Positions 6,020-12,023 of a DNA stretch of 31,166 nt are shown here, piece by piece (the first letter of the stretch is position 1; each line of letters starts with the position of its first letter). Position numbers and translations under genes: made by a program. Under the pieces are notes generated by a model. It was not told the origin of the DNA. It ran no database searches and worked only from the letters and a program-made list of their open reading frames with translations. This DNA is from a virus. The stretch lies in IMG/VR virus record IMGVR_UViG_3300023276_000103, positions 1 to 31,166 of that record; one strand, written 5' to 3'.

Positions 6020-6175
6020 TTATTTTACTACTTGGTATATTTTTTTTAATTCTCTTGTTATTCTTTCGTATAAAGCTACCTCTTGTTGTAGTGTAGCACA
6101 TTGTATGTACCAACTGTATTCCCCTATTTTTTCGCTTTCTAATTTTCTAAATTCTTGTCTTGTTACTGCTTTCAT
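6020..6175 (-). CDS. Small protein, first gene of early block 2
   Basis: A 51-codon ORF (MKAVTRQEFRKLESEKIGEY...) predicted helical, ending YQVVK. It is the first gene after the promoter/operator at 6236-6280, with a roughly 60-nt leader that is nearly identical to the leader of the first gene of early block 1. Function unknown. Confidence 0.6.
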   Translation of the reverse strand: MKAVTRQEFRKLESEKIGEYSWYIQCATLQQEVALYERITRELKKIYQVVK

Positions 6176-6179
6176 AAAT

Positions 6180-6213
6180 TGTTGATTTTTAGTGTTTTAC
6201 GTTTTGTTTTTGT
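6180..6213. repeat. Duplicated early leader, copy 2
   Basis: These 34 bases are identical to 11901-11934. On the transcribed strand they read ACAAAAACAAAACG, then TAAAACACTAAAAATCAACA, immediately before the start codon of the first gene of the block. The leader is rich in A and lacks a Shine-Dalgarno sequence, as usual in Bacteroidetes. Confidence 0.8.
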
Positions 6214-6235
6214 GCTTTTCTTTGTTAAGCATAGT

Positions 6236-6280
6236 GCAATATATGTAAACATAAGTTATCCACCAAACATATTGATAACT
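6236..6280 (-). promoter_or_regulatory. Early promoter 2 with inverted-repeat operator
   Basis: On the minus strand: AGTTATC (6274-6280), 13 nt, GATAACT (6254-6260), with a TTTG -33 element (6264-6267) inside the 13-nt spacer, then after 20 nt TATATTGC (6236-6243) as the -7 element. On the plus strand the site contains TTATCCACC (6256-6264), one mismatch from a DnaA box. The whole layout is conserved at 11957-12001. Confidence 0.7.
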
Positions 6281-6288
6281 TTTTTTAT

Positions 6289-6696
6289 TTAATAGTCAGT
6301 AATTATTTCTTGTATCAAGTTTTTAAGTCTATTAATTATCTTCTCGTCTTTAAATTTTTCCATTATTTCCTCGTACTCTTTAATCTCTGGTTTTATATTA
6401 TGTATTTCAATCTGTTTTAATTCGGTAGCAAACAGATAATAACTCTCCTCCAGACTTATTTTAAGATTGCGTAGTATGTTATCAATAGACAATTTATAGT
6501 TTCCCTCTGTTCTTATTATTTCGCTCTTAAAATAGCCTATAAACAGTTTTGCAAATAGTAAATTTTTATCAATGATTGGCTCTTGTATTTTATTATAATA
6601 TTTTATAATATTTTTTAAAGCAATTTCGTCTTGAACATTCATTTTTCTGCCAACGTTTCTAGCAGTCATTAATTGATTTATGTCTTGTCTTGTCAT
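6289..6696 (-). CDS. Helical protein, unknown function, end of early block 1
   Basis: A 135-residue protein that starts in a TAATG overlap with the ATPase gene, so the two are probably coupled. It appears all-helical, with charged C-terminal helices (EIKEYEEIMEKFKDEKIINRLK). No recognised domain or motif. Position after the replicative ATPase suggests a replication accessory such as a loader or ssDNA-associated factor, but nothing in the sequence proves this. Confidence 0.7.
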   Translation of the reverse strand: MTRQDINQLMTARNVGRKMNVQDEIALKNIIKYYNKIQEPIIDKNLLFAKLFIGYFKSEIIRTEGNYKLSIDNILRNLKISLEESYYLFATELKQIEIHNIKPEIKEYEEIMEKFKDEKIINRLKNLIQEIITDY

Positions 6697-7550
6697 TATG
6701 TAAACATTGTTTTTAAATTATCATCAATTGTGTCCTCGCTGATATATGGTAGCCAGTCATTATTTATTCTTATTGTAAAATCTGCAAATTTCATATCGCC
6801 TCTTGACCTCCTACATTTTACGCTTGAAAATTCTCCCTCGTCTTTAACTAAAATTACATTTTCACATTTTTGCTGGAGCATAGTTCCCAAATGACCTCTT
6901 GACTTTTGGCTATTTGGATTGACGTGGACAACTCCAGAAATATGACATTTAGTTAAACTACTATATTTCATAAGTAAACCAATAAATTCGGAGCATTCGT
7001 GCTGACTGTTAAAGTCTTTTATAAAATCGACAAATCCGTCCAGCATTACAAAACCTAGATTATCTTTATATTCGCTTTCCATAAATAAATAATGCAGTAA
7101 TTCTAATCGTTCGTCAATGCTTTTTTCTCGCCATTTAAACATTTTATAAACAGTTGGAAATCCTCCAGCCATTTCTGGCACTCTTTTACCATTTAACCAA
7201 ACATCGTATGCACTTTGCTCCGTATCTATTGAAAATATATATTTATTTGGGTTTAAATGTCCAACGAGTAAGTCGTTTGTGTAATTATTTGCTCTGCCTC
7301 CAACGATTGACGCCTCAATTAAACTCTTTAAAAATGATTTTCGGCTTTTTTCTTCTCCCATAATCATTGATAAATTGCCCTCGCTCATAACTTTTATTGG
7401 ATTGTTGTTATAATTGTTACGTCCACAACTTAAAATAATTGGTGGCTTTTTAATTTTCTCGTTTAGATTTACAATGGTATTTTCAAAATCTAAAGCTGGT
7501 GTTTTTTTCTGATAATCTATTTCGTAATTATCTATTATTTGTTTTGTCAT
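6696..7550 (-). CDS. RecA/RepA-type ATPase, probable replication helicase or AAA ATPase
   Basis: A 284-residue RecA-fold ATPase. GEEKSRKSFLKS (65-76) is a Walker A variant with G-x-x-x-x-x-K-S; FSIDTE (106-111) matches the strand after the first helix in RepA/DnaB-like domains; LGFVMLDGFVDF (165-176) is Walker B; VVHVNPNSQKSRGHLG (207-222) matches the sensor/loop region. Related single-domain RepA-like ATPases are replicative helicases or ATPases of plasmids and phages. It overlaps the winged-helix replication protein by 23 nt and follows the DnaA-like gene, completing a plausible initiation set. Confidence 0.8.
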   Translation of the reverse strand: MTKQIIDNYEIDYQKKTPALDFENTIVNLNEKIKKPPIILSCGRNNYNNNPIKVMSEGNLSMIMGEEKSRKSFLKSLIEASIVGGRANNYTNDLLVGHLNPNKYIFSIDTEQSAYDVWLNGKRVPEMAGGFPTVYKMFKWREKSIDERLELLHYLFMESEYKDNLGFVMLDGFVDFIKDFNSQHECSEFIGLLMKYSSLTKCHISGVVHVNPNSQKSRGHLGTMLQQKCENVILVKDEGEFSSVKCRRSRGDMKFADFTIRINNDWLPYISEDTIDDNLKTMFT

Positions 7551-8208
7551 ATAATTGGGTTTTAGATTTGTAAGCTGAATAGTATTTCTGAAAACTTTCT
7601 TCCTTTAAAAAATGGTCTGGTGTTTCTAGTGTGATTGGTAATTTGTTTTTTTGCATATAAAAGCCTTTTAAGGCTTGAATAATGTTTTGTTTGCCGTAAG
7701 ATATACAAAGTTTTTTAAATGCCTTGTGTTGATGCTCTGCTAATTTTAAAATATATGATTTTGGGCTTAATTCTTTCCAGTGTTTTAAGAATTCTTTTTC
7801 ACTATATCCCTCTTTGCCATATTTTATTTTTTGAACATCTGTTTTTTCAAATTCTGGCTCTGGACATATATATATATTATTATTATTTATATTATTATCT
7901 TTAAAGTTTTCTTCTATACCCTCTATAATAATTGTTATATACCTATTAAGGATTTCTTTAGTACCATTTTTATATACTATTTTCCTTTCAACATAGCCAT
8001 ATTTAACTAAATTACTTATCCAGTTGCTTACGCTTTGAGTTGTTACGTCATATAGCTTTGCAAAATAGCTATTGGAGGCAAAACATTTTCCAGTTTTGTT
8101 AGTCAATGCCGTTATTTCAGCGTATAAAAGTTTCTCGTTTGGTTTCAGTCGGTTGTCATATCTTACCTTTGCTGGTAAAATAGCATAATAGTTTGGTGTT
8201 TCATTCAT
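7528..8208 (-). CDS. Winged-helix replication initiation protein
   Basis: A 226-residue protein whose N-terminus follows the HTH_36/replisome-organiser pattern: YYAILPAKVRYDNRLKPNEK (7-26), LLYAEITALTNKTGKCFASN, then the helix-turn-helix YFAKLYDVTTQSVSNWISNL (48-67) and wing VKYGYVERKIV. A low-complexity Asn-rich linker (about residues 104-110) leads to a C-terminal helical domain with KEFLKHWKELSP and PDHFLKEESFQKYY, like DnaD/RepO-type helicase-loading regions. It sits directly upstream of the ATPase gene. It probably binds the phage origin and recruits the ATPase. Confidence 0.8.
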   Translation of the reverse strand: MNETPNYYAILPAKVRYDNRLKPNEKLLYAEITALTNKTGKCFASNSYFAKLYDVTTQSVSNWISNLVKYGYVERKIVYKNGTKEILNRYITIIIEGIEENFKDNNINNNNIYICPEPEFEKTDVQKIKYGKEGYSEKEFLKHWKELSPKSYILKLAEHQHKAFKKLCISYGKQNIIQALKGFYMQKNKLPITLETPDHFLKEESFQKYYSAYKSKTQLYDKTNNR

Positions 8209-8217
8209 TTGTTTTGT

Positions 8218-8361
8218 TTAAAAATCGAGCGTCAAAGTTACAATAAATAAATATATAGATATTGTTCTGTAATTAAATTCTTGAGTAGGCTGGATAACTT
8301 CCCAACCTACCAAAAATCTATCGTGAGGATAATGAAATTGTATTGTTAGTTCCCAATTCAT
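8218..8361 (-). CDS. Conserved phage microprotein (HYPHDR...VGWE motif)
   Basis: A 47-codon ORF whose ATG overlaps the preceding stop as TAATG. It reads MNWELTIQFHYPHDRFLVGW and then NYRTISIYLFIVTLTLDF. The combination of YPHDR, GWE and a terminal hydrophobic beta-like segment recurs in small proteins of Bacteroidetes phages, so I regard it as a real conserved gene. The function is not known; the last 20 residues could insert in a membrane. Confidence 0.75.
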   Translation of the reverse strand: MNWELTIQFHYPHDRFLVGWEVIQPTQEFNYRTISIYLFIVTLTLDF

Positions 8362-8924
8362 TATAATACTCCTCTTGCGTCTGTCACATTATTGCCACAA
8401 TTAATAACCTCTCCCTTTTGATTTTGTTTTTTCCATTTAAGGCTTTTTAAAAACAATCCAGCTCTTTCGTCATAATCCATTTTTTGCTCTTTGGTTAATG
8501 TTCTATATTCTTTCTCGTTTTTAGTTAAGCCTCCAGCCATACTATTAACAATTCTTTCAAGCTCTGCGACATTATCTAATTGCTTATTTAATTGATTTGT
8601 CAATCGTTGAATTTCAATGCTCTCCTCGTCTGTAAAGTCAATTACTTCCGTATTGTAAAGAGCCATATATTTTTTATATAAATTTCTATATTTCTCCAAA
8701 CTCATCATATATTCAAAAGTATTATTTCTTGAATGTATAATAGTTGAATGGTCTCTGTCCACAACTTTAGCAATTTTTATTGTGCTTTCGCTTGTTAAGT
8801 CTAAAGCCAGTTTATAATACAATACTCTAAATAAAACTATTGGTCTATGTCTGCTCCTAGTTGAAATATCAACTCCAGCCTCTTGGTCTAAATGGTTTTT
8901 AAGATTTATTAATGTCTTGTTCAT
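8361..8924 (-). CDS. DnaA domain IV-like DNA-binding protein
   Basis: A 187-residue protein. Residues about 22-70 resemble DnaA domain IV: RSRHRPIVLFRVLYYKLALD, then STIKIAKVVDRDHSTIIHSR, with the DRDHSTIIH signature that reads the DnaA box in the bacterial protein. There is no AAA+ ATPase domain. The remainder is helical, with a coiled-coil-like LTNQLNKQLDNVAELERIVN and a basic segment. It may bind DnaA boxes without forming the ATP-driven filament, acting as an origin binder, a competitor of host DnaA or a transcription regulator. Three TTATCCAC(A/C) sites in the genome's intergenic regions are candidate targets. Confidence 0.75.
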   Translation of the reverse strand: MNKTLINLKNHLDQEAGVDISTRSRHRPIVLFRVLYYKLALDLTSESTIKIAKVVDRDHSTIIHSRNNTFEYMMSLEKYRNLYKKYMALYNTEVIDFTDEESIEIQRLTNQLNKQLDNVAELERIVNSMAGGLTKNEKEYRTLTKEQKMDYDERAGLFLKSLKWKKQNQKGEVINCGNNVTDARGVL

Positions 8925-9294
8925 ATTTAATTATTTGATTGTTTAAATGTTTTAGTAATTCCTCTTTTTCAAATTTATGCAATTTACTTATACTATTTGC
9001 TTTTAAAGTAAGATTATCTATATAATCAGTTCCTTTGTATTTTTCCAGCCATTTAACAAACTCTAAAGGCGTTTTGTGTGCTGAAAATGTACTGCTAAAA
9101 GTGTGATGTCCAACGCATAAGCAAATACCATTTTTTACGTCCCAACGGACGCTCCTTTTACTTCTGGAATAAATATGATGCGAGTTTAAATAGGTTGTTT
9201 TACCACAATATTCGCATTTGTTTCCAGCACGTAATTTGACCAATTTACTCCAAGCGATGTCAAGTTTTCCGTCAACTCCTTTTAGTTTTTTCAT
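8899..9294 (-). CDS. HNH-like nuclease, NinG/Rap-type
   Basis: A 131-residue protein with a zinc-finger HNH arrangement: KCEYCGKTT (26-34), LNSHHIYSRSKRSVRWDVKNG (36-56) with the His-His and Asn of the ββα core, and CLCVGHHTFS (58-67). The layout matches phage proteins annotated as NinG/recombination or HNH endonucleases. It overlaps the DnaA-like gene by 26 nt and touches its upstream neighbour in a TAATG overlap. A role in recombination or junction processing during replication is inferred from family and context. Confidence 0.75.
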   Translation of the reverse strand: MKKLKGVDGKLDIAWSKLVKLRAGNKCEYCGKTTYLNSHHIYSRSKRSVRWDVKNGICLCVGHHTFSSTFSAHKTPLEFVKWLEKYKGTDYIDNLTLKANSISKLHKFEKEELLKHLNNQIIKYEQDINKS

Positions 9295-9599
9295 TAATTC
9301 ATTTTTAATTCAAGGTGCATTGATATTGCAACGTTTTTTGATGCGTCCATTATCTTTCGGCACATATAAAGCTCTGGAACAACTTGCTCTGCGTATTTTT
9401 GCTTTTGAGCATTTACAGTCGATTTATGCAAGTGATATTCAGCGTTAAATTTCTGGTGGTATTCAACTTGCTTTTGTGCAAGAAAAAACATATTTGTACT
9501 TAATATTCTTTGCATCTGGTTTAAATCTTTGTATTGTCCACTTTCATAAGTCGAAACAACTCTTGTAATATTTTCTAAAATCTCCTCAAGGCTTTTCAT
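9294..9599 (-). CDS. Helical phage protein, unknown function
   Basis: A 101-residue protein, apparently all-helical with high Gln and Tyr content (AQKQVEYHQKFNAEYHLHK in the middle). Similar short proteins occur beside HNH and recombination genes in other Bacteroidetes phages, but no function is known to me. ATGA overlap with the gene upstream. Confidence 0.65.
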   Translation of the reverse strand: MKSLEEILENITRVVSTYESGQYKDLNQMQRILSTNMFFLAQKQVEYHQKFNAEYHLHKSTVNAQKQKYAEQVVPELYMCRKIMDASKNVAISMHLELKMN

Positions 9600-9751
9600 T
9601 TTATAATATTTTTGATTTGTTTAATATCGACTGTTCCGTATCTTTTATGTACGCCTCGCAAATAAACTTCTGCGTTATCAATCTCCTCTTGATTATTAGA
9701 GTATAAATAAACTCTTAATTGGTCTTGTATTTCTGTAAGTTCTGTTTTCAT
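9596..9751 (-). CDS. Microprotein, unknown function
   Basis: A 51-codon ORF (MKTELTEIQDQLRVYLYSNN...) with a predicted helical N-terminus and a basic C-terminus (DIKQIKNIIK). ATGA overlap with the next gene (9599) supports translation. Confidence 0.55.
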   Translation of the reverse strand: MKTELTEIQDQLRVYLYSNNQEEIDNAEVYLRGVHKRYGTVDIKQIKNIIK

Positions 9752-9756
9752 TTTTT

Positions 9757-9861
9757 TTATTTTTTTATTTCTTCAAAATCAGCGTGTTCTTTACAATCTG
9801 AACATATATCCGTTTCGTCATACAATCTATTTGCATAACAACAATTTGATAATTCTTCCAT
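9757..9861 (-). CDS. Cysteine-containing microprotein
   Basis: A 34-codon ORF (MEELSNCCYANRLYDETDIC...) with CC and CSDC pairs separated by 11 residues, a potential zinc site. Its ATG is 2 nt before the stop codon of the upstream gene at 9863. A third cysteine-pair microprotein in this genome. Confidence 0.5.
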   Translation of the reverse strand: MEELSNCCYANRLYDETDICSDCKEHADFEEIKK

Positions 9862-9862
9862 A

Positions 9863-10276
9863 TTATTTCTTTTTAAATTCTTCTGACTCATCTTCGCCAA
9901 AAATTCCCAATTCGTATAAATTACAAATCTGTAAAACGGCTCTTGAGAATGCTCTCTTTTCTGCCATTTCCATTATATACCAACTCGAGGTGTTTCCCGT
10001 TTCTACATATTTTTTGGTTTCTTCATTCCAAGTCTTTTTTCCATACTTTGCTGAGCCAAATGTTTCTATTTGCTCCTCTCCCTTAATTGCAGTCGCTTTA
10101 ACAACGCAAAACTCTGGAGTTGATGCTATGGAGTCATATTTTATTTTAATGTCCTCTAACGCACTTATTTTAGATATTCCACTTCTGGTAATAATTAAAT
10201 AATGTTTGTGCTGGAATACATCGTCTTTCGTTAAATTATAACGCTTATACATTTCTGCTACTTTTTCTCTATTCAT
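9863..10276 (-). CDS. Conserved phage protein, possible single-strand annealing/recombination factor
   Basis: A 137-residue protein with HKHYLIITRSGISKISALEDI (24-44), ETFGSAKYGKKTW (71-83), and WYIMEMAEKRAFSRAVLQIC (99-118). The pattern of a substrate-like beta domain followed by a helix rich in Ala/Arg (AEKRAFSRAVL) recalls RecT/Erf-type annealing proteins, in which a similar ALxRA helix occurs, and its place upstream of the HNH gene fits recombination. I have not been able to confirm family membership; treat the function as a hypothesis. It begins after the ACTAAACAAAATG leader. Confidence 0.6.
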   Translation of the reverse strand: MNREKVAEMYKRYNLTKDDVFQHKHYLIITRSGISKISALEDIKIKYDSIASTPEFCVVKATAIKGEEQIETFGSAKYGKKTWNEETKKYVETGNTSSWYIMEMAEKRAFSRAVLQICNLYELGIFGEDESEEFKKK

Positions 10277-10281
10277 TTTGT

Positions 10282-10410
10282 TTAGTTTAAATTGTTAATT
10301 TCAAGTTTTGCCTCTAATTCTTTAATTCTGTTTTGTAAAGCCTCGACTCTGTATTGGTGTTCTGTCAATACTGCGTCTGTTGTTTGATTACTAAAATTTG
10401 TTTTTACCAT
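10282..10410 (-). CDS. Coiled-coil microprotein
   Basis: A 42-codon ORF (MVKTNFSNQTTDAVLTEHQY...) whose C-terminal half, RVEALQNRIKELEAKLEIN, is a clear coiled-coil heptad pattern. Standard AAAACAAAATG leader. Confidence 0.6.
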   Translation of the reverse strand: MVKTNFSNQTTDAVLTEHQYRVEALQNRIKELEAKLEINNLN

Positions 10411-10428
10411 TTTGTTTTGTTTTTAAGA

Positions 10429-10680
10429 TTAATAAATTATTCCAGCGTCCATATACATTTGGACTTTTTCATTACTTGCTATATAACTTGCTTTTCCGTT
10501 ACTTGGCTCTGCAAATACTAAAGTAAATGCGTTGTAAGTTCCACAAATAACAAGAGTACTTTTTAGTTTTACATTTACTGTCCAGTAATCGTTTCTTTCT
10601 TCTATTGATAATATCTCTCCTTTGCGTTGAAATATTGTTTCAATGTATTTCTCTTTTGTTAATTTAATTGGTTTAATCAT
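10429..10680 (-). CDS. Small protein, unknown function
   Basis: An 83-residue protein (MIKPIKLTKEKYIETIFQRK...) with alternating beta-like segments (YWTVNVKLKSTLVICGTYN, then FTLVFAEP) suggesting a small beta-barrel. No recognised domain. Led by the TAAAAACAAAACAAAATG module. Confidence 0.6.
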   Translation of the reverse strand: MIKPIKLTKEKYIETIFQRKGEILSIEERNDYWTVNVKLKSTLVICGTYNAFTLVFAEPSNGKASYIASNEKVQMYMDAGIIY

Positions 10681-10692
10681 TTTGTTTTGTTT

Positions 10693-10860
10693 TTATTTGT
10701 TTGTATAATAATTTTTTAATCTTAATAAATCTCTTAATGGATTTTGTGATTTTTCAGTTAAAGATAATAAAAGTTGCTCTGTTTCTTCTAATAATCTTTC
10801 TTTTGATAATTTAGATAAACTTTCTAAACATTCTTTTGTTAATTGTTCTTTTGTATTCAT
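10693..10860 (-). CDS. Helical microprotein, unknown function
   Basis: A 55-codon Leu-rich ORF (MNTKEQLTKECLESLSKLSK...) predicted as two amphipathic helices. Led by AAAACAAAACAAAATG and the hairpin repeat copy 3. Confidence 0.55.
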   Translation of the reverse strand: MNTKEQLTKECLESLSKLSKERLLEETEQLLLSLTEKSQNPLRDLLRLKNYYTNK

Positions 10861-10885
10861 TTTGTTTTGTTTTAAGGTTATTAAT

Positions 10886-10905
10886 GGGAGGCTTTTAAAC
10901 CTCCC
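10886..10905. repeat. Intergenic hairpin repeat, copy 3
   Basis: GGGAGGCTTTTAAACCTCCC: 6-bp GC stem and 8-nt loop between the stop at 10923 and the leader of the gene starting at 10860. Confidence 0.75.
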
Positions 10906-10922
10906 TTGTTAATTTTATTATT

Positions 10923-11180
10923 TTATTTCCAACTGTTTGGTGTTCCTACAATGTCAGCACCTTTATAAGTAAGACACCACATTTTAATTCCATCTTCGTC
11001 TGTAAAATTTTCGTAACTGTTATAAATTAAATCTTTTTTAATTAAATTAGCCAATACTCCTGCCCTTGATTTTGTAATTACATCTTCGTTTGTGAAATCG
11101 CTATGTCCTTCTTCGTTTTGGTCAAATTTAATTTCGTTTAATAATTCTAATTCTTTTACTGTTAATTTAATAGTTTTCAT
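10923..11180 (-). CDS. Small protein, possibly winged-helix, unknown function
   Basis: An 85-residue protein with MKTIKLTVKELELLNEIKFD at the N-terminus, an ITKSRAGVLANLIKKDLI helix-like segment (about 35-52), and a beta-like end (MWCLTYKGADIV). The order of helices followed by a hairpin is compatible with a winged-helix fold like those in small phage regulators, but the match is loose. Confidence 0.6.
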   Translation of the reverse strand: MKTIKLTVKELELLNEIKFDQNEEGHSDFTNEDVITKSRAGVLANLIKKDLIYNSYENFTDEDGIKMWCLTYKGADIVGTPNSWK

Positions 11181-11206
11181 TTTGTTTTGTTTTTAAGGTT
11201 ATTAAT

Positions 11207-11226
11207 GGGAGGCTTTTAAACCTCCC
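11207..11226. repeat. Intergenic hairpin repeat, copy 4
   Basis: Identical to copy 3, followed on the transcribed strand by ATTAATAACCTTAAAAACAA and then CAAAATG, the composite leader used repeatedly in this block. Confidence 0.75.
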
Positions 11227-11235
11227 TTGTTATTG

Positions 11236-11541
11236 TTATATACTTAAACTTTGGTTTAACTTTTTGTGTGTTTTAATCATTTCTTTTGCAAATATTCTAA
11301 TCTCTGCGTCATTATCTCTTAAATTATTGTCGTCTTTTGAAGGTGTATTTAACCATTCGCAAAGTACTTTTAATTCTCCAACTGAATTCTCGCTTGTTAC
11401 TCTTAAACTCATTCCAGTTGATTTCATTGAAAAAGTAGTTTTAGTTGAAATTGCTTCGTTTTCTAAAGTTAAAATTAAATGTGCTACGTGTACAGTTAAA
11501 TCTAATTTTGTAATTTCTGTTAATTTAATAGTTGCTTTCAT
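11236..11541 (-). CDS. Small protein, unknown function
   Basis: A 101-residue protein (MKATIKLTEITKLDLTVHVA...) with a beta-rich N-terminal half and a helical C-terminus (DNDAEIRIFAKEMIKTHKKL). No recognised domain. It shares the AAAACAAAACAAAATG leader with its neighbours. Confidence 0.65.
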   Translation of the reverse strand: MKATIKLTEITKLDLTVHVAHLILTLENEAISTKTTFSMKSTGMSLRVTSENSVGELKVLCEWLNTPSKDDNNLRDNDAEIRIFAKEMIKTHKKLNQSLSI

Positions 11542-11563
11542 TTTGTTTTGTTTTTAAGGTTAT

Positions 11564-11719
11564 TTATTTTATTAATTTTAATGTTTCTATTCTTAAATTT
11601 AATTCTGTTACCAACTTGTAAGATTTTGTGTATTTTTCAAGTTGTCCATTATTAAGGAATTGAAGTCCTCTTGAGTGTTCTAAATCTGCTATTTTTGTTA
11701 ATTCTTTGATTGTTTTCAT
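11564..11719 (-). CDS. Microprotein, unknown function
   Basis: A 51-codon ORF (MKTIKELTKIADLEHSRGLQ...) predicted helical. Its leader carries the AATAACCTTAAAAACAAAAC module, here without the hairpin. Confidence 0.55.
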   Translation of the reverse strand: MKTIKELTKIADLEHSRGLQFLNNGQLEKYTKSYKLVTELNLRIETLKLIK

Positions 11720-11740
11720 TTTGTTTTGTTTTTAAGGTTA

Positions 11741-11896
11741 TTATTTCCAAAGTTTATTTAGTGTACTAACTAATTTTAGAGCCTCTCCTTTTGCTTTTAA
11801 TAATTCTACTATCTCAGCATCGTTTTCAAGATTCTGCTTAATTTGTACATCTAATTCTTCTATTACTTTGATTGTGTCTTTGATTGAATTTCTCAT
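11741..11896 (-). CDS. Coiled-coil microprotein, first gene of early block 1
   Basis: A 51-codon ORF (MRNSIKDTIKVIEELDVQIK...) with a continuous amphipathic helix through NDAEIVELLKAKGEALKLVS. First gene after the early promoter at 11957-12001 and therefore probably among the first made in infection; short first genes like this often modify the host, but nothing in the sequence identifies a target. Confidence 0.6.
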   Translation of the reverse strand: MRNSIKDTIKVIEELDVQIKQNLENDAEIVELLKAKGEALKLVSTLNKLWK

Positions 11897-11900
11897 AACT

Positions 11901-11934
11901 TGTTGATTTTTAGTGTTTTACGTTTTGTTTTTGT
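11901..11934. repeat. Duplicated early leader, copy 1
   Basis: 34 bases identical to 6180-6213. It joins the promoter region to the first gene of early block 1. Confidence 0.8.
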
Positions 11935-11956
11935 TTGTTTTGTTTCTAACAACACT

Positions 11957-12001
11957 GCAATATAGAAAGAATATAGTTATCCACCAAATGTATTGATAAC
12001 T
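11957..12001 (-). promoter_or_regulatory. Early promoter 1 with inverted-repeat operator
   Basis: Minus strand order: AGTTATC (11995-12001), 13-nt spacer holding TTTG (-33, 11985-11988), GATAACT (11975-11981), and TATATTGC (-7, 11957-11964) exactly 20 nt after the TTTG. On the plus strand TTATCCACC (11977-11985) is a one-mismatch DnaA box. The same elements with the same spacings are at 6236-6280 although the bases between them differ. Confidence 0.7.
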
Positions 12002-12023
12002 TTTTTGAAGAAAAATAAAAAAA

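Noticed and set aside
8011-8030. Further TTATCCA-like motifs inside genes (around 4230, 8018, 8315, 18477, 25900)
   Set aside because: They match only seven bases of the DnaA box (TTATCCAGT or TTATCCAAA forms) and lie within coding sequence, so they are not counted as boxes.
8233-8240. TAACTTTG on the minus strand, a match to the -7 box TAnnTTTG
   Set aside because: It lies within the conserved microprotein gene at 8218-8361 and has no TTTG at 20 nt upstream. Such matches are expected by chance in A+T-rich DNA.
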